From contig NZ_FRBQ01000003.1 of assembly GCF_900142655.1 (NCBI RefSeq), forward strand, positions 124,001-188,000: a stretch of 64,000 nt of DNA, read 5' to 3'. This DNA comes from Phytopseudomonas punonensis (lineage in GTDB: Bacteria; Pseudomonadota; Gammaproteobacteria; Pseudomonadales; Pseudomonadaceae). Below are positions 55,801 to 64,000 of the stretch, piece after piece; the first letter of the stretch is position 1; the number at the start of each line of letters is the position of its first letter. A model generated the notes under the pieces. The model saw nothing but the letters and a program-made list of their open reading frames with translations, did not search any database and was not told the origin of the DNA. Both the position numbers and the translations under genes were made by a program.

Positions 55801-55822
55801 GCCGCGCTCCGAGACTTCTGCC

Positions 55823-56347
55823 ATGAAATATCGCCTGGGCAACGCCCGCGTCGAACAGCACCCGCAAAGCTGGATCGCCCCCAGCGCCACGGTGATTGGT
55901 AACGTGCGCCTGGATGAAGGCGCCAGCGTCTGGTTCGGCGCGGTGTTGCGCGGTGACAACGAGCTGATCCATATCGGCGAGAACAGCAACGTGCAGGACG
56001 GTGCGGTAATGCACACCGATCCGGGCTCGCCGCTGACCCTGGGCACCGGCGTGACCGTTGGCCATAACGCCATGCTGCACGGCTGTACGGTGGGCGATTA
56101 CAGCCTGGTCGGCATCAATGCCGTGGTGCTCAATGGCGCGCGTATCGGCAAGCATTGCATCATCGGCGCCAATGCGCTGATCGCCGAGGGCAAGGAAATT
56201 CCAGACGGCTCGTTGGTGGTCGGCTCGCCCGGCAAGGTGGTACGCGAGCTCACCGAGCCGCAGAAGAAGATGCTCGAAGCCGGCGCCGCCCATTACGTGC
56301 ACAACGCCAAGCGCTACGCCGCCGAACTGGCCGAGCAGGACGACTGA
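55823..56347 (+). CDS. gamma-carbonic-anhydrase-family protein (left-handed beta-helix)
   Basis: A 174-residue hexapeptide-repeat trimer of the YrdA/PaaY type. Metal-binding His are in VMHTDPGSP and [10 protein letters not shown]. Activity as carbonic anhydrase or thioesterase is unproven for many members. Overlaps the next gene by 1 bp. Confidence 0.88.
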   Translation: MKYRLGNARVEQHPQSWIAPSATVIGNVRLDEGASVWFGAVLRGDNELIHIGENSNVQDGAVMHTDPGSPLTLGTGVTVGHNAMLHGCTVGDYSLVGINAVVLNGARIGKHCIIGANALIAEGKEIPDGSLVVGSPGKVVRELTEPQKKMLEAGAAHYVHNAKRYAAELAEQDD

Positions 56348-56538
56348 TGCAAACCCTAGAACGCCCAGTCGCCTCGCCCTGCGTGCATGTATGTGCGCTG
56401 GACGAAGAAGACATCTGCATCGGTTGCCAGCGCAATGTCGACGAGATCACCCGCTGGGGCCGCATGGAAAATGACGAGCGCCGCCAGGTGCTGCAGTTTT
56501 GCCATGAGCGGGCCCGCGACAAGGGCATCCTGCTGTAA
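56347..56538 (+). CDS. DUF1289 family protein
   Basis: A 63-residue protein with the family Cys pattern SPCVHVCALDEEDICIGCQR and EITRWGRMENDER. The four Cys suggest metal or cluster binding. Co-transcribed with the gamma-CA-like gene (1-bp overlap). Confidence 0.88.
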   Translation: MQTLERPVASPCVHVCALDEEDICIGCQRNVDEITRWGRMENDERRQVLQFCHERARDKGILL

Positions 56539-56567
56539 CGGATGCACCTGCCGGCACGCCTTATTCG

Positions 56568-57239
56568 CTAGTCGTTGCGCGCACCGCCGAACGAAGCGCA
56601 GCCGCGCATCAGTTTGCCATTGAGGCGCAGCTGGGCGCTCATGTGCTGCACCGCGCCACTCATGCTGTCCACGCAGCGTTGCGGTGCGAGCCATAGCTCA
56701 ACGCGCTCGCCATTGGCTTCGCTGGTCAGGTTGATCCTTCCCTCAGGCAACTGCTCTTCCATATAGGGCAGCGCCAGTGGCTCACGATCCGGGCCGCTGA
56801 GCACCATTCCCTTATTGCTTACGTTCACACTCCAGAGCGGCTCCTGGCCGCTGGCGCGCAGCACCGTGCGTTTGAAATTGGGGTCGTCGCAACCATGGCC
56901 TTCGGGCTGCAGGCGGTACACGCGGCTAACCTGCATCGCGCCGTCGGCGCCGCTGACTTGGGTCGAACCCATGGCGCCACGCAGATCGGCGAACAGTGCG
57001 GAGTGGCCGGTTCCGAGCAGCTCGCTGGCGTCCTGAGTGATGGTCGTATTGCCCTCCATGACTGCAAAGCGACGCGGATCCTGACAGGGCTTGAGCCACA
57101 GCTGGCCGTTCTCGCGGGTCAACTCGCCTTGTAGGCGAGTCTCGGCTTTCTCGGGGGGCACGGTTTTTCCCGTATACACCGCGCAACTGGCGAACAGCGG
57201 CAACAGGGTGAACACTAAGAATTTGCGGCTGATGGGCAT
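56568..57239 (-). CDS. COG3650-type putative lipoprotein
   Basis: A 223-residue exported protein (PISRKFLVFTLLPLFASC with a lipobox Cys). The mature part has a META-like small-barrel segment LQGELTRENGQLWLKPCQDP and EPLWSVNVSNKGMVLSGPD, as in the COG3650 family. GGAGAG precedes the ATG at 57239. Function unknown. Confidence 0.78.
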   Translation of the reverse strand: MPISRKFLVFTLLPLFASCAVYTGKTVPPEKAETRLQGELTRENGQLWLKPCQDPRRFAVMEGNTTITQDASELLGTGHSALFADLRGAMGSTQVSGADGAMQVSRVYRLQPEGHGCDDPNFKRTVLRASGQEPLWSVNVSNKGMVLSGPDREPLALPYMEEQLPEGRINLTSEANGERVELWLAPQRCVDSMSGAVQHMSAQLRLNGKLMRGCASFGGARND

Positions 57240-57304
57240 GGGGCTCTCCGTCTGGCGAGCGGCCACGTTACCGATGCCGTAGGGCAATCTCAAGGAGGCC
57301 AGCG

Positions 57305-57700
57305 ATGATTTGCTGCAAGCGGGTGTACGAGCCGCATGAGGAGAGTGATGGCTACCGGGTGCTGGTCGACCGGCTATGGCCACGGGGCCTGCCCAAGGAT
57401 CAATTGCACCATGACCAATGGCTGCGCGAGGCGGCGCCATCTGCCGAGCTGCGCCGCCAGTTCGCACACCGCGCCGAGGCCTTTGACACCTTTCGCGAGG
57501 GCTATCGCCGTGAGCTGGCTGCCCATCCCGAACACTGGCAAAGCCTGCTTTCCCGCGCCGCAGCCGGCACGCTGACGCTGCTGTATGCCGCTCGCGACAG
57601 GCAGCACAACAATGCCAAAGTGCTGCAGGATTTTCTCGAGGATGAACTGGAGCGGCAGGGCGCCAGCAGCTCGCCGGTGTGTTACGCCGGTGAGCTGTAG
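57305..57700 (+). CDS. DUF488 family protein (YeaO-like)
   Basis: A 131-residue protein with KRVYEPHEESDGYRVLVDRL and WPRGLPKDQL, the DUF488 start. Function not established; the family binds no known ligand with certainty. Divergent from the lipoprotein. Confidence 0.85.
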   Translation: MICCKRVYEPHEESDGYRVLVDRLWPRGLPKDQLHHDQWLREAAPSAELRRQFAHRAEAFDTFREGYRRELAAHPEHWQSLLSRAAAGTLTLLYAARDRQHNNAKVLQDFLEDELERQGASSSPVCYAGEL

Positions 57701-57783
57701 GGCTTAGAATCTATTTACGGGCATTCACCGTAATTCCGCATGTAATGCCTGTAACTGGCGAAAGCGGTCGTAAGGTCCCCCAC

Positions 57784-57838
57784 CTGTGGGAGCGGGCCAT
57801 GCCCGCGAAAAATCTCGCGGCTAAAGCCGTTCTCACAG
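57784..57838. repeat. REP pair (REPIN) between DUF488 and NIPSNAP genes
   Basis: CTGTGGGAGCGGGCCATGCC then CGCGA, followed by the inverted second unit (reverse complement CTGTGAGAACGGCTTTAGCC then GCGA). This is the classical Pseudomonas REP head-to-head arrangement. It belongs to a different repeat class from the GTAGG elements. Confidence 0.75.
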
Positions 57839-57912
57839 TATCGCTGAATGTCTGCTTTTGGCCTTACTGCAGTCGGTTCAGCGGATACAAGTTTCCAGAA
57901 ACCCAATGATCG

Positions 57913-58227
57913 TTAACGGGGCTCTACGCCAACGGGGCGCATAAAGCTGCGCTCGTAGCTGAGGATGCAGCGGTTCTGCTGGGCGTAGGCGAAGGCGGCC
58001 TGGCATTCCTCATCCTGCATCGAGCGCTCGCGGTACTCCTCGTAGGCCGTCAGGCTGGGAAAGCTGAACAGCGCCAACGCAACGTTGTTGGCGCCCTCGG
58101 ATGGCAGGAAGTAACCGTGATGCTGGCCGCCGAACTTCTCCACCAGCGGTATCCACAATTTTGCGTAGTGCTCGAACTCGGTCAGTTGGTACGGGTCGAT
58201 GATGTAGCGCAAATAACAGGTGATCAT
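57913..58227 (-). CDS. NIPSNAP-domain protein
   Basis: A 104-residue ABM/NIPSNAP-fold protein (ITCYLRYIIDPYQLTEFEHY, LWIPLVEKFGGQHHGYFLPS). GGAGAAG precedes the ATG. Function unknown. Confidence 0.85.
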   Translation of the reverse strand: MITCYLRYIIDPYQLTEFEHYAKLWIPLVEKFGGQHHGYFLPSEGANNVALALFSFPSLTAYEEYRERSMQDEECQAAFAYAQQNRCILSYERSFMRPVGVEPR

Positions 58228-58392
58228 GCTCTTCTCCTTGACGGGGCGCCCACTCTAGCAAAGCCGCGGCTCAGGTGCGTGTGCAGACAGGGTGGAAATC
58301 ACCGTGCGCTGTTGGCCTCAATGACGGCAGGTCGGATCCAGCCTCGGTTGCTGCTTTGTAGGCAGTTGCCTCATGCATCAGGACTCATACGC

Positions 58393-59856
58393 ATGAAGAA
58401 AAAAATAGTTTTTCTCGCGGCCACCAGTGTGTTTTTGGTTGGCGCCTGGACGTTCGCCGCGTGGAATGCTGGCGAACGCCTGCAGAGCGCGATGCAGCAA
58501 GCGATGGCACGTGCCAATACCGGTACTGGTACCACGGTCGTGCTCAAGGACTACAACCGCTCATTGTTCAGCAGCCGCTTTAGCCTGCAGGTTTCCGGAT
58601 TGCCTGGTGCAGCGGGTCAGCCTCCCGTGGAAGTCGAGGGGCATTTCGGGCACGGCCCGTTTCCCTGGCAGCGCCTGGCTGCCGGCCAGTTAGAACCTGT
58701 GCTGGCTGCCGGTGAGGTCGATCTGCCTCATAGCACCGGCTTGCTCGCGCAGTTACCTTTGAGTGACCCAGCTGCCGCTATTGGTGGGGCAGCAGTGTTG
58801 AACTTCGATGGCTCGCTTGATTATCGAGTTGAGTTGCCTGCGCTAAATGGTTCGCTGCCGTCTGGCCAGCGCCTGGAAGCCTCAACCATTTCCATCAGTG
58901 GCACCCAGCAGCCGGGCGCGAGCGATTTTCCCTTGCAGGCACAACTCGAGTCGCTGCGTATCGTCAATCCACAGGGTGAGGTCGCACTGGCCACCAAGAA
59001 TGTCACCCTCGATGCAGCGTTGCGCAAAGGTGAGCTGGGCTGGCCGCTGGGCGAGGTGCGCATCAAAGTTGGCGAGCTGCGCCAGCTACTGGATTCCCCG
59101 TTCGGCCCGGTTCCCCTGACGGCACGACAGGCGCAATTCACCCTGCGCACCAGTGAACAGGCACCGTCTCTGGACGTGTCGCTTGAAGTCGACTCTGGCG
59201 AGTCGCTGAAAATCGGCCAGAACTCGATCGGCCTGATCTCCGCACAGCTTTCTGCTGAGCGCCTGCGCGTCAACGAAATACGGCAAGTGCTGGAGATCTA
59301 TCTGCAGCCTGGTGAGCCCGCCGGGCAAGAGCGTGATCCTGCCACGCGTCAGCAATTTGCAGATTCTCTGGTGCGAGTAGTCGAAGAGCAGCCGTCGCTG
59401 GCGTTGCAGCGCTTTTCTTGGCGAACGCTGGCAGGCAATAGTGGTGGTGGTGCCTCGCTAGGCCTCATGCCCAGCCGCCAGAGCGATTCGCCGGCCACAG
59501 TCCGAGAAAAATCCGTGAATTTCACTCTGGTGCCGGTGTTTTCGGCGCAGCTGTCATTCTCCAAGGCAGCCTTGCTCGAAGCGGCTGAAGCGGTCGTACA
59601 GGCGAGCCCAAGAGGCGCTCTCGCTGCTCCTGCTGATAAAACGCTCATGAGAAATGAGTTGATTCGGCACTGGATCGAGTCTCCTTTGGCTGCCGGGGTC
59701 GTTTGGCAGGAGCAGGAGACCCTGGAAAGCGAACTGAGTTTTGGTGCCGATCATAGGCTGCGCGTCAACGGAGAAACCTTGCCGCTGGATGATGAAGATC
59801 ACGCCATCATTTGGCTGCTCGGGCTGTTGCCGGCAGTCAATGCCGTCCTGAAATGA
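58393..59856 (+). CDS. DUF945 (YdgA-like) exported protein
   Basis: A 487-residue periplasmic or membrane-anchored protein with an N-terminal signal anchor (KKKIVFLAATSVFLVGAWTF) and the YdgA/DUF945 layout (VLKDYNRSLFSSRFSLQVSG, HGPFPWQRLAAG). E. coli YdgA is an inner-membrane protein of unclear function. The ATG is at 58393. Confidence 0.85.
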   Translation: MKKKIVFLAATSVFLVGAWTFAAWNAGERLQSAMQQAMARANTGTGTTVVLKDYNRSLFSSRFSLQVSGLPGAAGQPPVEVEGHFGHGPFPWQRLAAGQLEPVLAAGEVDLPHSTGLLAQLPLSDPAAAIGGAAVLNFDGSLDYRVELPALNGSLPSGQRLEASTISISGTQQPGASDFPLQAQLESLRIVNPQGEVALATKNVTLDAALRKGELGWPLGEVRIKVGELRQLLDSPFGPVPLTARQAQFTLRTSEQAPSLDVSLEVDSGESLKIGQNSIGLISAQLSAERLRVNEIRQVLEIYLQPGEPAGQERDPATRQQFADSLVRVVEEQPSLALQRFSWRTLAGNSGGGASLGLMPSRQSDSPATVREKSVNFTLVPVFSAQLSFSKAALLEAAEAVVQASPRGALAAPADKTLMRNELIRHWIESPLAAGVVWQEQETLESELSFGADHRLRVNGETLPLDDEDHAIIWLLGLLPAVNAVLK

Positions 59857-59886
59857 CCCAGGGTTTCAGTGCCCTGTGGCCGCAGC

Positions 59887-60762
59887 TCAGGTATTCAACA
59901 GCCGGTCCAGTAACCAGGCCGCTGCCGGGCCCAGGGGCCGTGCGCGAGACCAGACGACGTCCACAGGCACCTGTTTAGGCCAGCCATTGACCTTCAGCTC
60001 ATACAGGCTATCACCGCCGTGGCTCTGCACCAGCTGGCGGGGCAGGGCCGCCCAGCCGAAACCCAGTCCCGCCATTTCCAGTAGCAACAGGTAGTCCGGT
60101 GCCGACCAGCAGCGCCCGCCGCTGCCAGGCAGATCGTCCAGTTCGCCAGGATGGTCTGCCACGCTGCTCAGGCGCAGCACGCGCCAGTGCACCAGGTCTT
60201 CCAGGGTGACGCGAGGCAGTTGGCCGAGCGGGTGGCCCTTGGCGACGAACAGGGCGAAGTCTGCCGCGTCGGCCAGGCTCGCATGGGCCAGCTCGGGCGG
60301 GTAGCTGGCCTGGGCGGCAAGCAGGCCCAGGTGGGCGCGGCCCTGGCCGACCAGATCCAGCACATCGGCGTGTTCGGCGAAGAAACACTCGAACTCCAGA
60401 TCCGGGTAGCGCTCGTCCAGCTCGCTCAGGCGCGCCTGGTACTGGCTGGCCTGGTAGGCATCGGAAAGCACCAGGGTCAGCTTGGGCTCCAGGCCCGCCG
60501 CCAACTGGCTGGCCTGGCGCAGGAGGCGATCCGAGGCGGCCAGTACGTCCTGCACGCGGCTAAGCAGGCTGCTGCCGGCTTCGGTCAGGGTCAGTTGCCG
60601 AGCGCCGCGCACGAACAGGATGACGTCAAGGTCGACTTCCAGACGCGAAATCGCCTCGCTAATCGTCGACTGGCTTTTGCCCAGGCGCCTGGCTGCGGCG
60701 CTGAATGAGCCGGTGGCGGCGGCCTGGGCAAAGGCCTGGAGGGATTCGGGTGAGAGGTTCAT
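59887..60762 (-). CDS. LysR-type regulator divergent from a PACE efflux gene
   Basis: A 291-residue LTTR (LQAFAQAAATGSFSAAARRL, GKSQSTISEAISRLEVDLDV). The divergent neighbour is a PACE transporter, the arrangement in which such regulators control the pump. CCGAT-containing palindromes lie in the 86-bp gap. Confidence 0.9.
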   Translation of the reverse strand: MNLSPESLQAFAQAAATGSFSAAARRLGKSQSTISEAISRLEVDLDVILFVRGARQLTLTEAGSSLLSRVQDVLAASDRLLRQASQLAAGLEPKLTLVLSDAYQASQYQARLSELDERYPDLEFECFFAEHADVLDLVGQGRAHLGLLAAQASYPPELAHASLADAADFALFVAKGHPLGQLPRVTLEDLVHWRVLRLSSVADHPGELDDLPGSGGRCWSAPDYLLLLEMAGLGFGWAALPRQLVQSHGGDSLYELKVNGWPKQVPVDVVWSRARPLGPAAAWLLDRLLNT

Positions 60763-60810
60763 ATCGGTTTAGCCGATGGCTGTTAATTTCTATCTGGCAG
60801 TTTTGCCGAT
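60763..60810. promoter_or_regulatory. candidate operator between LysR and PACE genes
   Basis: ATCGG-TTTAG-CCGAT (60763-60777) is a palindrome, and a second half-site set ATCTGGCAGTTTTGCCGAT (60792-60810) follows. Spacing fits two LTTR contact regions. Confidence 0.45.
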
Positions 60811-60848
60811 GAGAATAGCGCCATTCGAGATCATCTAGCGAGCCTGAT

Positions 60849-61313
60849 ATGAAGCAGTCAAACACAGTTGCCCGGCGTTCCATGAAGGAACGCGTGTTGC
60901 ACGCCACCTTGTTCGAACTGATCGCCGTGGTGGTGTGCGCGCCGCTGCTGGCCTGGGCGATGGGCAAGTCGCTGGCGCATATGGGCGCGCTGACCCTGAT
61001 GTTCTCGGCCATCGCCATGCTCTGGAACATGGTCTTCAACATCCTGTTCGATGCCGCGCAACGGCGCATGGGGTTCGAGCGTGGCCTGTGGGCACGGATC
61101 AGCCATGCGCTGTTGTTCGAGGCCGGCCTGATCCTGGTGCTGGTACCGCTGGCGGCGTGGTGGCTGTCGATCAGCCTGGTCGCAGCGTTCTTCCTGGACA
61201 TCGGCCTGATCCTGTTCTTCCTGCCGTACACCCTGGGCTACAACCTGGCCTACGACAAGCTGCGTGAGCGCTATGTCGATCGCCGCGAGGCTCGCACCCT
61301 GGCGTGCTCCTGA
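60849..61313 (+). CDS. PACE-family multidrug (biguanide/biocide) efflux transporter
   Basis: A 154-residue membrane protein with four helices and all four PACE motifs: ERVLHATLFELIAV, WNMVFNILFDAAQ, RISHALLFEAGLIL and YTLGYNLAYDKLRER. The family (AceI) exports chlorhexidine and, naturally, short diamines. The Glu in LFELI is the usual proton/substrate residue and is present. Confidence 0.92.
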   Translation: MKQSNTVARRSMKERVLHATLFELIAVVVCAPLLAWAMGKSLAHMGALTLMFSAIAMLWNMVFNILFDAAQRRMGFERGLWARISHALLFEAGLILVLVPLAAWWLSISLVAAFFLDIGLILFFLPYTLGYNLAYDKLRERYVDRREARTLACS

Positions 61314-61408
61314 GCCGCGAAGGCATAGAATCGTCAGTCCCGGCCGACTTGTGGCCGGCTGGCGGCTGCCTCTAAGCTGCGCGGTTTTCAGGCACTCGAA
61401 GAGTCGCT

Positions 61409-61945
61409 ATGCCCACGCAAAGCATCATCGTTCCGCGCATTTCCAGTTTTCCTGGCCACGAGCGTAAGGCGCAGCAGATCCTGCGCTGGCTGGCCAAGCG
61501 CGATATTGTCGAAGCACTTCCCACCACCTGCGGGCGCAGTGGTATGGCGTACGCCATCGCGCGTGGGGCGAGCAGGGTGGTGGAAGCTGCCGAGTGGCTT
61601 CCGTTCGGTCAGCCGATCAACGGCCTGGAAGTGATCTACCGGCGTTGCATCTACACGCCAACTGAAGGTTTTCTCGAGGAAGCCGGTTGCTCGGAGTGTC
61701 GGCAGGAAGTTGGCGAAGCGTTGTTTGAGAGCCTGGACGAATGGATGCCCGGCGAAACCGATAACTTCACCTGCCCGCTGTGTGGGCATGAAGATGACAT
61801 CAACGGTTTTCTATTCCTGCAACCCTGCGGGTTTTCCAATCTGGGCTTCATCTTCAATGGCTGGGCGCAGGCGCGCTTCACCTCGAGTTTTCTTGAAGAG
61901 TTCGCCGAGCGCCTAGGCTACCCGGTGGCCGTGGTAGAGGCTTGA
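61409..61945 (+). CDS. conserved Pseudomonas protein of unknown function with zinc-ribbon Cys pairs
   Basis: A 178-residue soluble protein. Two Cys pairs are visible: CSECRQE near residue 95 and CPLCGHEDD near residue 122, suggesting a zinc site. Similar proteins are sometimes labelled sugar ABC transporter ATPases, but no Walker motifs are present. Stands alone between the PACE gene and guaB. Confidence 0.75.
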   Translation: MPTQSIIVPRISSFPGHERKAQQILRWLAKRDIVEALPTTCGRSGMAYAIARGASRVVEAAEWLPFGQPINGLEVIYRRCIYTPTEGFLEEAGCSECRQEVGEALFESLDEWMPGETDNFTCPLCGHEDDINGFLFLQPCGFSNLGFIFNGWAQARFTSSFLEEFAERLGYPVAVVEA

Positions 61946-62104
61946 GCGAAGCGCCGAGCCTCACCTGAAGTAGTGAGATCGGTGGAGAAGGGGGAGCTCT
62001 TCCTTGAGCCTGAGATAGTTCAGGCTGCACAAACGCGCATCGGTTCCCCTGGCGTTGAGAATCACTGATGTTAAATGCCGAATGGTCTATCCCTATTCTT
62101 TACA

Positions 62105-63640
<1,536 letters not shown>

Positions 63641-63658
63641 TTCCCAGCATCATCTTCA

Positions 63659-63689
63659 ACGGGGCTGTATCGACAGCCCCGCGTTGTTT
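63659..63689 (+). terminator. hairpin in the guaB-guaA gap
   Basis: GGGGCTGT-ATCG-ACAGCCCC (63661-63680) is a perfect stem with only a weak T-run after it. It may attenuate or stabilise the operon mRNA rather than fully terminate. Confidence 0.4.
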
Positions 63690-63716
63690 CTGCTTCCACC
63701 TGACGAGAACAGAGTC

Positions 63717-64000
63717 ATGGCCCTCGACATTCACGCTCACCGTATCCTGATCCTCGACTTCGGTTCCCAGTACACCCAGCTGATTGCCCGCCGTGTGCGC
63801 GAGATCGGCGTGTTCTGCGAACTGCACCCCTGGGACATGTCCGAAGAGGACATCCGTGCCTTCGCCCCACGTGGCATCATTCTCGCCGGTGGCCCCGAGT
63901 CGGTTCACGAAGCCAACAGCCCACGCGCGCCACAGGCGGTTTTCGAACTCGGCGTACCATTGCTGGGCATCTGCTACGGCATGCAGACCATGGCCGAGCA
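63717..64000 (+). CDS. guaA: GMP synthase (glutamine-hydrolysing), N-terminal part
   Basis: The first 94 residues are visible, running off the window. The glutamine amidotransferase start ([20 protein letters not shown]) and the nucleophile segment [12 protein letters not shown] identify GuaA, which converts XMP to GMP. Second gene of guaBA. Confidence 0.95.
   Translation, partial: MALDIHAHRILILDFGSQYTQLIARRVREIGVFCELHPWDMSEEDIRAFAPRGIILAGGPESVHEANSPRAPQAVFELGVPLLGICYGMQTMAE

Noticed and set aside
57715..57906. 63-codon minus-strand frame over the REP pair
   Set aside because: It is created by the REP sequence and reads as the spurious small proteins commonly predicted over such repeats.
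61409..61945. Sugar ABC transporter ATPase
   Set aside because: There is no Walker A, Walker B or signature motif.

Overview
The window is a 64-kb, GC-rich, gene-dense stretch of a Pseudomonas chromosome. Evidence is the gene content and local order (recX-recA-cinA-mutS-fdxA-rsmZ; bfrB/bfd/rnt/pyrC/motY/argG; folM-folE-folX; erdR-dgkA; finR-fpr) together with Pseudomonas-type extragenic repeats. The 'GTAGCCCGG...' and 'GTAGGRYGGGTG...' palindromes suggest the stutzeri/mendocina/alcaligenes side of the genus, but this is only a tentative placement. I see no prophage, insertion sequence, CRISPR array, rRNA or tRNA.

Layout. 1-3.2 kb: an edge-truncated AraC-type regulator divergent from metE. 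3.4-4.8 kb: an isochorismatase-fold hydrolase and a DUF1028 protein. 4.9-9.0 kb: an iron-uptake signalling unit (Fur box, ECF sigma, FecR-type anti-sigma, STN-containing TonB receptor). 9.2-17.0 kb: fumarase, a membrane diguanylate cyclase, a ferredoxin reductase, pykA, a UspE-like protein, a lipoprotein, a DUF4124 protein and a PilZ protein. 17.06-17.4 kb: the small RNA rsmZ with an exact GacA upstream site. 17.5-29.4 kb: fdxA, mutS, pncC/cinA, recA (perfect LexA box), recX, a LOG-family protein, a PA3611-type protein, a DTW protein, a DMT exporter, erdR, dgkA, finR/fpr. 29.6-36.6 kb: bacterioferritin and Bfd, argC, rnt, pyrC, motY, argG, HopJ-like and DUF1244 proteins. 36.7-42.2 kb: a tetrahydromonapterin operon (folM-folE-folX), a monooxygenase-like membrane protein, a MerR/LitR-type regulator, a PilZ-like protein, a short LOV blue-light receptor and a flavodoxin. 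42.3-52.8 kb: a glycine-rich exported protein, a TyrR/PhhR-like activator, the complete malonate decarboxylase cluster mdcABCDEGH-madLM, and mdcR. 52.9-64 kb: an I78 inhibitor lipoprotein, an ABC exporter, CoA pyrophosphatase, gamma-carbonic-anhydrase-like protein, several small conserved proteins, a PACE efflux pump with a divergent LysR regulator, guaB and the start of guaA.

How the genes work together. The most interesting unit is at 38.4-41.6 kb. A MerR-type regulator whose C-terminal half looks like the CarH/LitR sensor domain but lacks the cobalamin-ligating histidine lies close to a short LOV photoreceptor. Copies of TGTACA sit both in front of the regulator and in front of folM-folE-folX, which predicts a light-responsive circuit controlling pterin synthesis. 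A second theme is c-di-GMP and Gac/Rsm control: a diguanylate cyclase, two PilZ-type proteins and rsmZ fall within 30 kb. A third is the malonate locus, flanked by two regulators of different families, with a hairpin overlapping the mdcA ribosome binding site and a genomic repeat inside the operon.
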